Shown here one piece after another: positions 33,801 to 48,000 of a stretch of 64,000 nt of DNA (position 1 is its first letter; every line of letters begins with the position of its first letter). The notes beneath the pieces are model-generated. The model saw only the letters and a program-made list of their open reading frames with translations, was not told the DNA's origin and ran no database searches. The position numbers were made by a program, and so were the translations under genes. This DNA is from Stercorarius parasiticus. Its lineage: Eukaryota > Chordata > Aves > Charadriiformes > Stercorariidae. The DNA lies in NCBI GenBank assembly GCA_013396915.1, contig VWZL01000349.1, forward strand, positions 60,111 through 124,110. Direction: 5' to 3'.

Positions 33801-36159
33801 ACCAAACTATTGCACCGGTTAGTTTTTCTCAGGGTAAAATGCTGAGGTCTACAAAGGAGACGAGCTCCTCTTCGGTCCTGCTTGGCGTACGCCCGCTGGT
33901 TGTGGTCCAGGCGGGAAGGGGAGCCCAGGAGAAAAAAGGCATCCCTTGTATGAGTACCTGCACAACCGCGCACCCCGCAACGGATCCTGTGTCGGGCTGG
34001 GCGTGGGATGCGGAAAGCAAATTATGACTTGCTCTGAAACCGCAGGATGATGGGATGATAGCTCAGGCAGCAGGGCAGAGTGCTGCCTCAGCAACTTTTA
34101 AAAGCTGTTTTTCCTGCCGTGAAGAGGATGACATAGAAATAACATACTCCACACTCTGAGGATTTGATCATCCATTTAAAGAGGGGATCTCTGCTCCGCT
34201 TCCCAACAGCTGTTGCAAATCTGTGGGATCAAGCCAAAGCTAACACAGATGTGGAAATAATCTACGGACTATTCAGCCCGAAAGCAGCTGATCCTCTCGG
34301 AGCGCCCTTCACTCCTGGTTCAGGCTGCACGCCTGCTAAACTCAGTACTCACTCCAGAACGGCCGCTGGAGCAGGAGCAAGGAAATACACCTCCTCGCAA
34401 GATGCCGTACAGGCTTGATCAGCTTTACAGAAAGCTCTCTGGCTCCTGTGCAGGTGGTGAAGTACAGCAGTCCAGTGGAAAAACCAGACTCACCAGATTC
34501 CTCCGGTAACCTTATCCCTACACAAAGCATCACCACAAAGTCCTGGAGGACCTGGAAACCGCAGCCCTTGGCTCCCTCTGCAACTCCATCCACGACCGGC
34601 CGCAAGAGGTTTTAAAACGATCGCTTATTATTTGAGGTCTGAGGCGATCCCAAGACGTCAGGCCACGCAGCAGCGCACAGCACCGGCTGCAAAGCTGCTC
34701 TCCGCACCGGCGGCTGGCTCGGTTATTTCCCCCACCTTGGTGACTGGGAAATGCCTGGCCGAAAGGCACGTTTGGAGCAAAGTTTGCAGACAGCCGCAGT
34801 AATTTTTCCAGATAAAGGTGTCAGACGAGAGGTCTCCCCAACAGCCCACGGCTGTTTCTGCGCAGGGCTGGCACCCGTCCGGGGCGGATGAAATCCCCTC
34901 CTGCTCTGCGCGTACTGGTGGGGAAGGGATCCCCGGCTCCCAACAGCTGACGGATGCTATTTTTGGTTGTGCTGATTGATTTATCAGCCCTTGGTCGCAT
35001 TCACTTACTAACATAAATCCTGAGCTGCAGCGGTTAACGCTGGCAAAAGTAAAGCACAACCGCTTGCAGCGAAATGAGCCCTGGCCAGTGGGAAAGTGGT
35101 CCTCCCGCCCTCACTGGGGGCTGTGTTTTTCTGCAGTTGTGTGAACCTGGACCGTAAAAGATCCTGTGCATCCATCCATCCTCCATAGGATATGGAGACG
35201 CGGTGGTTTGAGAGGCACCTGCCCATACCAGCAGCAGGGCAGACACTGCCTCTGTTCATCCTGCAACCCATGCTTCCACCCTGACAAGCGCCAGCCAGAT
35301 AAAGCTCATTTAAGAACACAAAAGTAGATCCCTCAGCAATAATGAACATGTTCCCAATGTGGATGGTTGCTGTTTTCTGCTAAAATGAAACGGAAAGCCA
35401 CTTTTCTTCTAAAAATCCAGCCTTGGAGGGAACACGCCCAGGGTCTGGGCAATTCCTCCGGTGAGGCGTTGGAAAGACCCCGCTTTCCAGCAGCCCCATG
35501 AGTGCCCACGCAAGAGTGCAGCAGGGTTTCCATTACATGGGAAGAGCTGGCACGAGCTTGGCTCTTGCTGGTCTCTGGTTCCGCCACCATAGGCTGAAAC
35601 ATGCAGTCTGTCTGAGGAACTCACAAGCAGCACTCGGGTGGAAAAGCGCCCTTGGTCCAGGGCTGTGCGGATCGGCAGAACCCATGTCCCAGCTCTGCCT
35701 CCAGCTCTGCCGCACAGACCGGCTCCATGCTGGCGAGACAGCCACGTCCGTCCCCACTGCTTTGCTCCCACAGCCCAGCGCTGCGGGGGACTTCTCTGTC
35801 CTCACTCGCACGCAATGTTAAATTGCGGCTTTTACATCGTGCCTTAAAGGGTTTACAAGCACCAGGGGCCACCCAGGCTCCGCAGACAGCAGCCACGGGG
35901 CTGCAGAACAGGCTGCTCCCTCGCCCTGTCGATTTAAATCCAGGTCACGCCTGTCCCTGCGATTCAAGCTCAGCTCGAGTGAAGGCTCCTCTTCCAGCCC
36001 TCCCTTCCCACTCCTTTGCCTCCGGGCATAAGGGAACCCCCTTAAATGAAAGGGGCTGCAGTGCGGGAACGGCACGCAGCCGAAGAGCAGGGAAGGCGTC
36101 GAGAGCAGATGGTGCACACCAAGGTCTGACCTTGTGACACAGAGGAGACCAAGCAAGGC

Positions 36160-36345
36160 TCAGGATAAATTAATGTCTATTGTGTTGCTGTTTTTTCTCT
36201 GAAAGCAAATCAAAATCTAATTACAAAATACAATGGTGAGAGAGATGTCTGCTCTGAGAACATTAATGAGCTGAGGAGGGAGGATTTGGAATTGCAATAA
36301 ACAAGATTGATGTGAATGGCTGAGACTGACAGCGCAGGGCACCAG
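36160..36345. promoter_or_regulatory. Candidate intronic enhancer (homeodomain and SOX-type sites)
   Basis: AT-rich, non-repetitive block in NXN intron 1 with TAATTA at 36218-36223, ACAATGG at 36230-36236 and other ATTAAT-type cores. It differs in composition from its GC-rich neighbours. Function and conservation are inferred only. Confidence 0.3.
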
Positions 36346-39300
36346 GGCTGCTGGCACACACGCACCGGTGGGCAGCCAGGCTACTGTGTTATCATTCCCC
36401 TCTGCCCCCACGCTGCTTATGATGGGAGAAAGCCCAGTTTAAACCAACCTTAGGACCCGTTTCCCGCAGCACCCAGCCTGGCAGCGCCTGCTGCAGATGC
36501 TCCCGTCACCAGTCACATTTCAGCAATATGACTTGGTGCGAGTGAAAAATAAACAAATCAAATCAAAAGTCCTGCTTGTCACCTCCATCCTCTCCTTGCT
36601 GTGGCTCCATGGCAGAAGCCTGGCACAGCACAGTCCGGCTTGCGGCCGCCCGCATTGCCCTGCAGCCGGCGGGGGACAGGGGAGACCCTGGCAGGAGCCA
36701 GCTTGCAACCCCGAGCTTTTGTTCTTCCCGGCTGCAAAACACAACAGCAAAAGCTTTGGAGCCAAAGAAGAAGGAAATCCTCTCTGCGGGGTTTTCTGGC
36801 AAGGCGGCTGCCAGCGGAGGGCTGCTCTTTGTTCCCCCGAGGAACTCCTCAGCCAAAGCCCCGGGGGTGAGGGACCTGGGCCAGCCCAACCTTGCGTCCC
36901 GGACCCTTCGCTTCTTCCCGTTTTCTTCCTCTTACCGCCCTGGTCGCCCAGCACCAGCACCGTTGCTCTTCGCAATTTCCCGGGCTAAGCCGTCCAACCG
37001 ACTGTGAGCTGAGCATTTTATTTGAGGGCAAAGCAGCATATGGCTGGCACGCACAGCCGGCTCGGAGCACAAGCTGCCTCCTCTCCTCCTGACGCACATG
37101 CAGGCTGACAGGCTGGATCCTCCGCAGCCCACGTCTGATAGGAAAACATTTAATTTGAGCAGAACTGAAGAGCGGTTAACATGATCTATGGAGAGCAAAG
37201 CCCCAGGGCCCACAGCTGACACGGGAGGTGGCCTGGTTATTTTATATGTGCAAGTTTCAAAGAGGCACTGAGCTGGCAGCCTGTTTTGATCCCAGGATTG
37301 GGGCAAAGTAGCATTTGTCTAAACACACAGATAACAATGCAGGCAGCAAATCATGCAGGGAGGATACTAAAGACAGACTGGTCTATCAACATATGAGGAA
37401 TATCTTTTATCAACCTCCTTTTTCCAGGTGTTCGTCAAATTGTAATCAACAGCCTGAAGACAATGCAGAATTTAAGGATACAGCGTCGTACCCAGGATTA
37501 GGAAATACACCTCCCAAGAAATGCCTTTTTTTTCCTCTACGTGCATGCCTTGCTTTACCTCTTAGAAGGAGGCCTGCATTTGAGCATCTCAAGATATTTC
37601 ATAAACAATTTTTCTCTCTGCAGTTCCGCTCTGAGCCAACTTTACCCCCAGGAGAATGGGGGCACAGGGCTTGCACAAACAGGGGTGCAGAGCTCAGAGG
37701 GTCCACCAGCACCTTCCACCCAGCCTCTGGTATCTGCTTTCCAACTGGCATTTTTTCATGCTTTCCTGGTAGGTAAAACAGCAAGACAAACACATAAAAA
37801 GCAGAGAGGACAGAGGGAGTTAAAGTGTTTGTGGGAAAAATCTAAGACACATGTAGAAGTGTATCATATGTGGCCCCTATAAATTACGCCCTCAAATGAC
37901 TAGCACTGAGTAAGAAACAGCTATGTAAACACAAAGGTAATAAGAAAAAATAATAATGTCTCTCTCTCTATGGGGAAGGGATATTTTCCCATCTGTTTAT
38001 AGGAAAGGCAAGGGGTGGGGCGGCAGTCTGGGACGTTGAAAAGAAGTTCAGGGTCTCTCTTGGTCCCCAGTCTCATCCGTCACTGCAAGTGGGACGGCTG
38101 CCAGAGCCGCCGCACGTTACAGCCTGGGTTTCCTACCCGCGCCTTTGCTTTTGCTGCTACTGTTCCCCCGACGGCAGCCACCATGGAGCAGTGATAGTTA
38201 TCTCGAGGTCAAACACCTTGCAATCCCTGATCATTAAGAAACAAACACTTCTGAAAAGTCCGGAGTTTAGACAGAGTTCCCACCATATACAAAAGCCTTT
38301 TAAATCTGCAGGGAAATGGGGATGATATTTTTTTTTTTTGTTTAATGCGCACAATGAGGTATTAGGGTTATTTCTGTTTTGTTTTCAGCAGTTAATCCGA
38401 AAGGGAACTTTACACAATCAGACCAAAAAAAAAAAAGACAGAACACAAACCAGTATTTGTTAGCATTGTAACGCAGCCAGGGGAGAGAGCGCTTCAGGAT
38501 GCCGCAGCCCCGGGAACCGTCTGAGCAGTGACCTCCCCGGGACACGCCAGCACCCGGGCATCCCCCAGACCAGCAACATGGGAGACCCTTGTAAAACTAC
38601 CACAACATCTGCAAACACCTTCCTGTGCCCGCTGCTGCCGATACACCCCCTGGATGGGAAACCTGCTCATTACGCACCTTTTGAAATGCAATAGCTCACC
38701 CAGAGCATCACCGCTGACACTTCATTACAAAAACCTCCCCACAACACAGCGCTTACACCGCTGCAAACTCTCAGACTATTTAAAAGCAACTACTTTCCTC
38801 CAGTTGATCTCGGGAGAGGCTGCAGTGGTTGGTCTGGCCCTCCCTACAGCCGCATCCATCTCGGCGTCTCAGAGCCGACGGCGCTGAATCGTAGTCTGGC
38901 AGTGCGCCTGGTCTGCAACCCAAGGAGAATTTTCATGCAAAGGTTACACAGCTGCAGGGCTAGAAAGGCAATAACCAGAGCCCCGGCCCCCACTCATGGC
39001 CCGCGCCACCGGGGCGGCTCTGGGCTTCACATGCAAGACAGGCAACGGGCTCTGCTTGGAGGGACGGCACAGCTCAAGGGATTCACTCCGTAACCGCACT
39101 CCGGTCAAAATACACCTAGAGTTAACCAGACTCAGGTGCTCCCAAGCTCCAGCTGGGAAAAGCAATCCCCGCCAGCAACAGCTCGGAGTTATCCTACTCC
39201 TCCTTGGCTCTTGGGATCGAAGAGGGTCCCACAGCCCGTGCTGACCCAGCACAGCCACAGTGCTCGCAGGAGATTTCTCCTCTGGAGCCATTAAAGCCCA

Positions 39301-39978
39301 TCCTACGCAAACATCCCACCACCGAAACTGCTCTGGGCTAAACCACCAATGATGACGTGCTCTCAGGGCCCCCGTGTTCTCTTAACACACTCCACAAGCA
39401 GAGCTGAGCCCCACAGCCGGCGCCAGGTGCCCTGTGGGGAAGACCATCAGACCAACTCGTGATGCGGGCAGGACGGATGTAACGGGTCGGGCTGCCCGGA
39501 AAACACTCTCTGCCAAGCACTTCTTCTCTTCCTCCCGCTCCCCAGATGGACACTCGGCCCCTCAGCAGACAGCCTGCAGGCTGCAAACATAAACCTGCCC
39601 GACACGGAGCCACTGATGTCTACACAGGAAAACGGCACCGCGAGTCCCATATTTGCAATTAATCACCTGTACACATTAAAAACCAGAGCAGAACAAAGCT
39701 GACCACAGTTCAGATATGCTGGCACCACAACAGCAGGAGAAGCCAGCAGGCAGGAGGTTGGAGAAGCCATTTTCCCACCTAACTGCTCCTTTGCAGAGGG
39801 GCTTTCCCATCCAGTGGTGTTCCAGCAAAGCTGGTGGCATTCCCTGCGAGGAGAAGGCAGAGGGACAGGGAAACAGGAGGGCAGGGAAGGAGCAGTGGTT
39901 CCGCCTGGGGAGCGATAACCAGTGCTGGGTGAGCCCAGAGGGGGCCGGGCAGACGGGGCTGAGGGGATGCAGGCTTTA

Positions 39979-39996
39979 CAACACACACACACACAC
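39979..39996. repeat. (CA)n microsatellite
   Basis: Short uninterrupted CA run of about nine units. Confidence 0.85.
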
Positions 39997-40808
39997 GGTG
40001 GGCCAGGTGCAGGACAAGCGAGGGAACTCGATCTGTCCCACGAAACCCAGCACCGAGACACAAGAGGCCCCTGGCTCCAGAGCCATCGACCAGGGAGGAA
40101 CGAGACAGCAGGCTGGGGCTGCCTCTTCTTTAAGAGCAGCATGTCGTGCAACTGCCGAACCAATTAAAAAGACGAACAGGGACAGTGATAAATCACTAGT
40201 GAGGTCACAAGCTCCATCTACATCCTGACTTGACTGACGGAAGTCACAGAAGATATAGTTTCACAGAGGGGCGAGAGCCTGTGAGTCAGCACACAGATGA
40301 CATATGGCACCGGGAGGGCAGGACTGACCCCTGGTGCGAGCGAGTCTCGGGCATGGTGTCCCTCCCTCTGCGCCGAGCACAGCACGAAGGCAGAAATGAG
40401 AGGCTGCTGCCAGGAACCGATGACAACGCAAATCCCACGGGGGCGTCCAAAATGTCAGATAAGATGCGGCGTATTAATTCCCTCCGCTGACAGCCAGCCC
40501 CAGCTGGAGGGGGAAGCTCGGAGATCGCAGGCTTCAGCGAGGCGAGGATGCCCGGCGCCCACTCTGACACCACGGCTTCAAGTCAAACCAGGAGGCGACA
40601 CAGAGGACTGGACGGCAGGAGTGCTACCTCATCTGTTTGGTGGGAATAAAGGAGGTTCTGTGCAAAAGGAAGAGCCAATCGAGCATTCTTTTATAAAACG
40701 CCGAAGACTGCTGTGCGCTGGCAGCAACCTTCCTCAGATGTGGCTGTATTTCAGCTGTTACTATATTCGGAGTTTGTAAAATGCTCAGGGATGATAAAAA
40801 TCACTCCA

Positions 40809-40831
40809 GAAACAGTTATTAAAACTGTTTC
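40809..40831. repeat. 9-bp perfect inverted repeat with 5-nt spacer
   Basis: GAAACAGTT and AACTGTTTC flank ATTAA. Each arm contains a MYB-type AAC(A/T)G core facing the other. Confidence 0.7.
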
Positions 40832-43800
40832 CAGGAAATCGATCCATGAAGACGGAGAAAGTCCAGTCTTTTTACAAGAGCTTCAACTAGAGAAAGACCA
40901 AAGTTAAGGAGGAAGTTTTTCTTCCCTGTCTTTTCGGCAACAAAAAGGAGCTGCAACAGGGTTTATTTGATTCTGCAACACACCAATCAACCCTCAGTTG
41001 TTTCCTCAGAGGGTACCCTGACCTGAGACGGGCAGAAAATAACCCTCAGGAGTCACCTGGAGTTGAAGGCTTTCTGCATTAGTCAAGCTCTGGATTTGTA
41101 TTTTTATGTTCTTGTTTTATCCTGTTTCTTTCCATGATTACTGACCGTCCAGAAGAAGATCCCACGCTAACAAAACTGTTGCAGGAACAAAGATTTTATC
41201 CAGGAAAACAGCACAAAGCACCACGGGAGCACAGTCTGCCTTCCCGTCCCCACTCCAGCCTCAATGCTAGGAAGCAACATGTTTGGAGTTGGATGAGCCA
41301 CGGGAAACGCAAGCAAATCATCCGCTTGTGTCCAAGCAGCATTTTCCAAGGATCTGCCACAAAGTTTCAAGCTCGGTCACCCTTTCCCCCACCCCTGGGT
41401 CAGGACTGATTAAATGCAGCCACCGAGTCAAACTCCAACATACTCATCTCGTTTGGCAGCTCCGCGGTTCGGCTGCGAGCTCCAAGCTTTTTCCCCCCCT
41501 CTCCCTCCTTCTTGTTCAATTATCTTGCTTCATCTTTATTCCATTTCCAGGAACACTTAGCAACAGGCTCTTGCAATCAGCCACCGGCAGGCAAGGATCT
41601 GAGGGGAAGACTCTGCAGTTACGATGACCTTTTCCTACACTCATGCAAATTTTAAACAAAGTATGTGAACAATTTGCCTTTTAAGTATCCTCCAGTTACA
41701 TTCTTCAGGAGTTAATTCTCCTTCTCTCCTTAGAGACATCAGAAACACCAGATTTTATGATTTTACACTAATGAGAACAAAACCTGTAGCTTAATTCCAG
41801 TATGCTTTGTGGAACTTTGTTCTGTATCTCATGCAGCGTGCAGACCCCAAACGGGCAAAAACTAACCTGCGACATCTACCCTGGCCAAGACTGCGGGTCT
41901 GCTCAGATGCCACATGCTCACACCGCCAAAAGCCAAGTGTGGACTGTGGGGTCCATCCCAGCAGCCAGCCAAACTCTTCCTGAGATGGACAAGATGCTGT
42001 TCCTTCTCTTGGTGAGCAGCTTTTATGGACTGTCATCAGAAACTCTCATTCCAGGACAGCTGAAGGGTGTTCCAGGAGCTAAACGTAGCTGTTGCATCCC
42101 AAGGAAAATGCAGCAGTTCTGATCTTGGTAATAATTAAAGCTCATCATCCAAGGCAGCAGGTAAGAGCTGGCACGGTGGTTAAGGACTCTCATTCCCATG
42201 GGACTCACTGTGACGACACTGGGAGAGCTCCAGGCAAATCCAAGGACTTTGGCAAGTGACATCTGTCTCTCCCAGGGTCTCTCCACCTTCAAAACAACAC
42301 ACTGAACATCACAAGCTCTCGGAGGCGGGCAGCATTGACGCCCCTATAGATGGTAAACAGGTAAATAACCAGCCTGGTTTTGGCAAACCACAGAAGCAAA
42401 CTCACAGCGGCCGTTCTCGATGGGTGCCGGCAGCTGACAAGCCAACCAGGCAGCGGCCTCGCATTTTCATCAGGTTTAAATGAAATCCCCAAAGCTTTCC
42501 AGCACTTTCCTTGTCACTCAGTAATTTTCCCACATCCACAAACAAGTTTGGAGACTCCAGAAAGCGCACACCAGGACAGCCTGCACAGCTTGCAGGGCAC
42601 AAGGGCATTACTGTATTTAAGTCCTTTCTCCTTGAAATGACTGCTTTGTGTTTGGAATAAAAAAAATCCTGTATTTCTTGCACTGGCTAGAAGCTGGAGA
42701 GGGGGAATGGGTGAATACCAAGGTACCATACCAAGGCAGGCATCTCTGCTTTCTAAGTGGTGTTCATAAATAGGGAAATAATTTGAGGTGTCCTACTCTG
42801 GGAGGAAAAAAAAAAAAAAAGCTCAGAGATCCTTGATATTTCAGATGATCTTAAAAAGTATAATCTACTCTTTTCTTTTTTTCCCTTTAAAAAAATGAAA
42901 AGTCTGAATAAGCATGTCATTGATCTGATGGCTGGGAACAGCATCTGGAACATCAATCTCTGCCTGCGACTGCAGGAGAGCTCAAAGCAGCCAAGGCTGC
43001 CCTTGAACCAGATGCCACTCGCTCCTACAGAAACGCCTGTGGATCTGTGTGAAAATGATTAAGCAAAATTGCTCCCTCTTTTTTCAACTTTATAACTCAA
43101 ATCTGTTTTCTCTTAGAGGGCGGATGCTCGTTCCATACCCTGCAGCACATCAAAGGGCAGGAAAGGCAGGAAGGCAGCCGCCCTGCCACGCACCGGAGGG
43201 CTGGTGCCCGGTGTCCTGCCCGACCCGCCAGCACCCACCAGCTCCTCCTCACCCTGGAGCTTGTGGCTCGGATAAAGAGCTGAAAGAGTGAAAACGCCTC
43301 TTCAAGCTTCAGTCTCCTCTTAGCGACACTATGAAGGACGCCAGCCAGGGCTATTCCAGCAGCAAACAGCAATAATGTTTTTTTGTAGGGAATTGTCTTG
43401 GTGCTTCAAAACTCAAGTCCAGCTACTGCAGCACCCCAGGGAGCCCCGCACATCGGGTGTAAAGCTGAGCATTTCTCTGATGCTCCTTCCCCATCGGTGC
43501 CTGAGTGTGCAAAGCAGAACACAAGGGACTGGCAATCCCCGCCCACACCCAGATCCAGCCAGCATCTTCTTCAGACGCTCATTAGGAAAATGACAACATT
43601 AAGAGAGCATTGCGCAAGGACACGGGAGCCAGGAGCCTCTTGAGCATCCATGAGAGGCTGACAAGAGGCAGGAGATGGAGGACTTGCCAAGACAGGGCTG
43701 CTGCGGGGCCGAGACAGGAGCTGCTGCGGGGCAGAGCAGAGCCAGCCCGGCTCCCGCTCTGCCCCAGCACAGTGGCTTCGCATCTGCCGTGTAAAGTGAG

Positions 43801-45046
43801 TCCTAATTACACCGTGCAGGGGTGCCACCCTACCTCAAACAGGGCTTTTTTCTCATGAACAGGGCAAAATATCGGGGCTCCAACACAACCATTTCCCATA
43901 TCCAAGAGTCTCGCATTTTCAAGCCCGCAGGCACTTTTGGTGATGAACTGACTCCGCTTCTACAAACAGTATTCACTAAATACCTGAAGCGCAATGCTGC
44001 TGCGATACACCCCCCACCGCGAGCGCAGTGCCTTTGCTCCCACACACACCAGCCCAAAAATTCCACTTCCCAGCGGTACACCCCTCCTGTGCCCTCCCAA
44101 AACAGGATGAATATTGTCCAAAGTTTCCTGGAAACCTCTTCCTGCAGATTTCAATCTGGGATGCAGATGAGATACATTCCTGTTCTGTGAAAACTAGCAG
44201 AAAGAATGGCAAACAAAGACCCTGAAATGCCAGAGGCTGAACCCAAACACCATGCTGCCTCTTACCCAAAGCCTCCTTCGTCTCTTTTCTACTCTTAAGC
44301 TCTATGGGACAATGCTCAGATCGAAAACTCTTGGGTTTTCAGATCTGCGCCCGCTATGGCAGACTCCCAGCAGGCTCAGGCAGGCTTAGCAGGACGTGAC
44401 CTAAGGGCCACCAAACCCCCTGCATTTAATGCCACACCTGATGCAAACCCCTGCCCTCGGAGGTGAAAGGTGAGTGACTGATGAGAGGCCTCATCCCCAG
44501 AGCCCTTCTCCTTTTTTCTAGTTCAAAGAGCTCAAAAAACTCAAGGCAATCCCTCACCAGCTCAGATATTTAAGGAGGAGCGTGGGGAAGGGCGCCTGGG
44601 AAGCAGGAAACCAGCTTCATCCAAGATGTAAGAGAGGGGCTACACAGACGGGCTTTTACTTAACTGCTTCTTCCAGGCAGCCCACTGCCTCATCCATCTT
44701 AATCTTTGACCACCAAGAGATTAAAACAATTTATCCTCATTCCCTGCTCTTACTGAGAAGTTACAAGGAATAAAAGTAAAACTAAAACAAAGATCAATGT
44801 TATAGCCCTTCTCAGACAATCTCCGGCTGAGCTGGACTTTCTCAGCATCTCTTTTATCTAGCGGAGTGTTTTGGCTAAAGCTTTGCAGAGGAAAGCCATG
44901 TGAGCAAGCTAGTTAAAAACCTGGTACTTTCATGTTTATACAGCCAGCTAAGCAGCACACTACAAAGCCTTTTATTCCAAGTCTCTGATGCCAAGCTAGC
45001 ATTGATGAATTACAGAAATCACCCAGGAATTACAAAGGCACAAGGG

Positions 45047-45072
45047 AAAAAAAAAAAAAAAAAAAAAAAAAA
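45047..45072. repeat. Homopolymer (A)26
   Basis: Uninterrupted run of 26 A. No retrocopy body or target-site duplication was recognised beside it. Confidence 0.95.
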
Positions 45073-48000
45073 CACAAACCAATTCCCTAGGTGGGAAATA
45101 CCGGCTCAGAAACCTAGGACTCGAGGAAAAGTCTGTACAAAAACCATCCCGAGACTAGGGGGCAATTTGTACTAAAAGAGGAGAGCAAAAACAGCTGAAG
45201 ATGCAGATAGACTCCCTCCCCATGGTTTCCAACATTTCACCAGGTCCAGAGGTGAAGACAGAGATAACGCAAAGGTATCTCTTCTTCCAAATGCCCCTAT
45301 TTGCAGAAAAAGCAATCTGAAATGAGCTCCTGCATGTTGGTGAGCAGCACAAGTGACTGCAAGCATGAGAAGAGACGTGCTTCCTGGTCACAGAGCTGCA
45401 ACACATATTGCAAGCCATGAATTGATGTCAATGGGGGACACCGAAGAACAGCCCGAGTCCCCGGGTCACAGCAGGCTTCACGCTCTGACCGTGTAACTGC
45501 ACTGTGTTGGTTTACATACTGTGCGTGCAAGAGCCAGGAAAAATCCATCTTCTTTGTCATAACAAACCCTAAGGGAAACAGCAAGGCAAGGCAACACGTA
45601 TTATCCAAGTAAATAGGCACATAAAGGAGAAAGAAAGCACTGGTCATCTGCTTGCTCATGATTTTTGCTGTTTCTCAGCAAGCACAGACAAAAATGGGCT
45701 GCGTTAAGCCCTGAACGAAGGGGATGTGGGAAGCAAGGTGTGCTCCCCCCGCCAAGAACAAATCTGCTGCTACCGAATAAAACGCAAGAGAGTTTTGTAA
45801 GAGAAACTGGCATTTCACAGTCTTTGCATTGCTCTCCCCCACCACGGAGTGGGCAATGAGCACGCCCTTGCCCCTTGCGTATGCTCACCCCAGAGGATGC
45901 TTGGGGCTGGGCAGCTGGAAAAAACACTCAAACCAAGGAAATTCTCAAGCCTGGACAAACCAAACTGGAGCCAGCTGGTCTGTAATGCTTCACCCCTCCA
46001 CAAACACTTTGCTTTATGAAGTTCATGGTGTTCGCTCTGCATGTTATAGACTACACACGCAGTTTTGCAAGGCGGTGGGCAAAGGATGTCTGAGGGTCCA
46101 CGTGCCTGGTTCTCAGTAGTACTGCTCGCCAGGACACAGCTGAGGGAAGAGATCCACCTGCACAGACCCTTCTGCAGGGCCTCAATCAACATACAGCAGC
46201 GTAAAACTCAACACAGCTGGACTCTGTCTTCTGTGTTTTCTCCAGGAGGGTCAAGGACCTCCTCCCTCCACCGGGCACAGATTGAGACCGAAAGGTTAAA
46301 CTCCGTGCACAAATATGCAGCACTCTGGATTACCGACAATTTCAACAAGAGGAGAAGAGCCTCTCTCAGGTAAATTCTTGCTGCTCACTTCGCTGAAGGG
46401 TCTCAGGACTATCTGAGCCAGCAGCTCCACTGAACGCTTCCAGACCTGCTCTGTCAGGCTGGCACCCAGCCCACTGGCTCCACTCCTGTGCCAGCAGGGA
46501 CACGCAGCACCTGAGGTTGTACAGACAGTTACAAAGCGGGAGGGAAAAACTTAGCAACTTCTACAGAAAGATGCTTCTACACATAGTACAAAACAAAACA
46601 ATACAAAACAGGCTTTCCAAGCCTGCACGAAAAAACAAAAGGAGAGATTTAAAGCTCAAAACCCAGCCCATTTGTGAAAAAAATAAGCACGTGTCCCAGA
46701 TTCTGTTCTGAATCCCAAGGAATCAGCAGGTGGCAGAGCATTAAAGCCCAAACAACGCTATTTTAGATCTGCAAGCTGAAGTATCTCACCACATCCCCCC
46801 AACCCCTCTGCAGGTCTACAGGAGGGCCATAGGGAAGATTTAGCGTGTGCAGCATTGGGTTGTTGTGGTTACCTTTTAGTCAATTCAAAAGAACACTACA
46901 ACGTATTCCCCAAGGGAGTCCATAAATAGCAAAGGATTCTGCTTTAATCCCCTATCTATTCCTATCTGGATAATATGGCATTTGGACAAGCACTGCCAAA
47001 ATGCAGATTTATGGCAAAGCTGAGAGTTTGCACGGCCAACACGTGCTCTCCAAACTCCAGATTCCAAGGAATAAATAAAAGCCTCTTCTAGGATATAGAC
47101 GGCTCTTCGGTTTTGGAAACTTCATGCAAATACAAACTTGTTTTCAAGATTTCTGCCTCCCTCTCCCATCCCAGGCCAAAGGCATGTTTATACTGACCTT
47201 CCTCAATGCTAAAGTCGACTGCTTTCACTGGGTGTTCCTGCTGGTACCACCACCACATGGCCTTCTGCTCGCTTTTCATTTCTTTACTAATATTTTATAT
47301 TATCTACCAGATACTACCTATCAGATCAGCTTCAAATGTCTTTGCTGACAGTCACCAACGTCAAAGGGAAAAGAACTATAAAACCTGCTGACCAAAGGGA
47401 AAAGGACGATAAAAAGTACAGCTGACGAGCGCTACAGTCGTCACTGCTGCACTGGTGACACCGGGGAGTTGCGTGTTCTTAAAAGCTCCTTAGAGAACCC
47501 TGTATTTAAAAAAAAACAACAACCCAAAGAACAGCAAATTTGCAAACAGCTTAGTGCTGCCGAAACTAGTTTTCGTAATGGAAATGCTGAGAAGCAGCCG
47601 AACAACAGAGTCACTGTAACACACACGTGTGGCTGTGAGGGGCTGACCACAGCCTGCCGCCCGCCCCAGCAAAGCTCGTTTTTCCTGGGAATACAGTCCT
47701 CCTGGATCCCAGCCGCTCCTGGGCAAGCCAGGGCAGTTTGGAGAGGCTGTGCTCGGTGTTCCGTGGAAGGGAGGGATGCCAGCACCCGTGGGACAGGCCT
47801 CAACAGCAGAGCGGTGCGCAGAGATGCTCACCTTCCTGCCAGAAACCTGCGCCGGCAGGTCCGTCAGGGAGAGCGGCAGCAGAGGAAGTGCTATGAGGCT
47901 GTATTACAAAAGACATCCTCGAAAGGAAAGGAAGGGAATGTTGCGATCAAAAGGACGGCACTACATCCTGAAAAATTACTTTCTGCTTCGGGAGCCACAT

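Noticed and set aside
45047..45072. (A)26 as the tail of a processed pseudogene
   Set aside because: No coding-like body upstream and no target-site duplication could be seen; treated as a simple homopolymer.
24100..47131. Three ATTTGCAT/ATGCAAAT octamers (24100, 41643, 47124)
   Set aside because: About two are expected by chance on both strands of 64 kb, so the number is not informative on its own.
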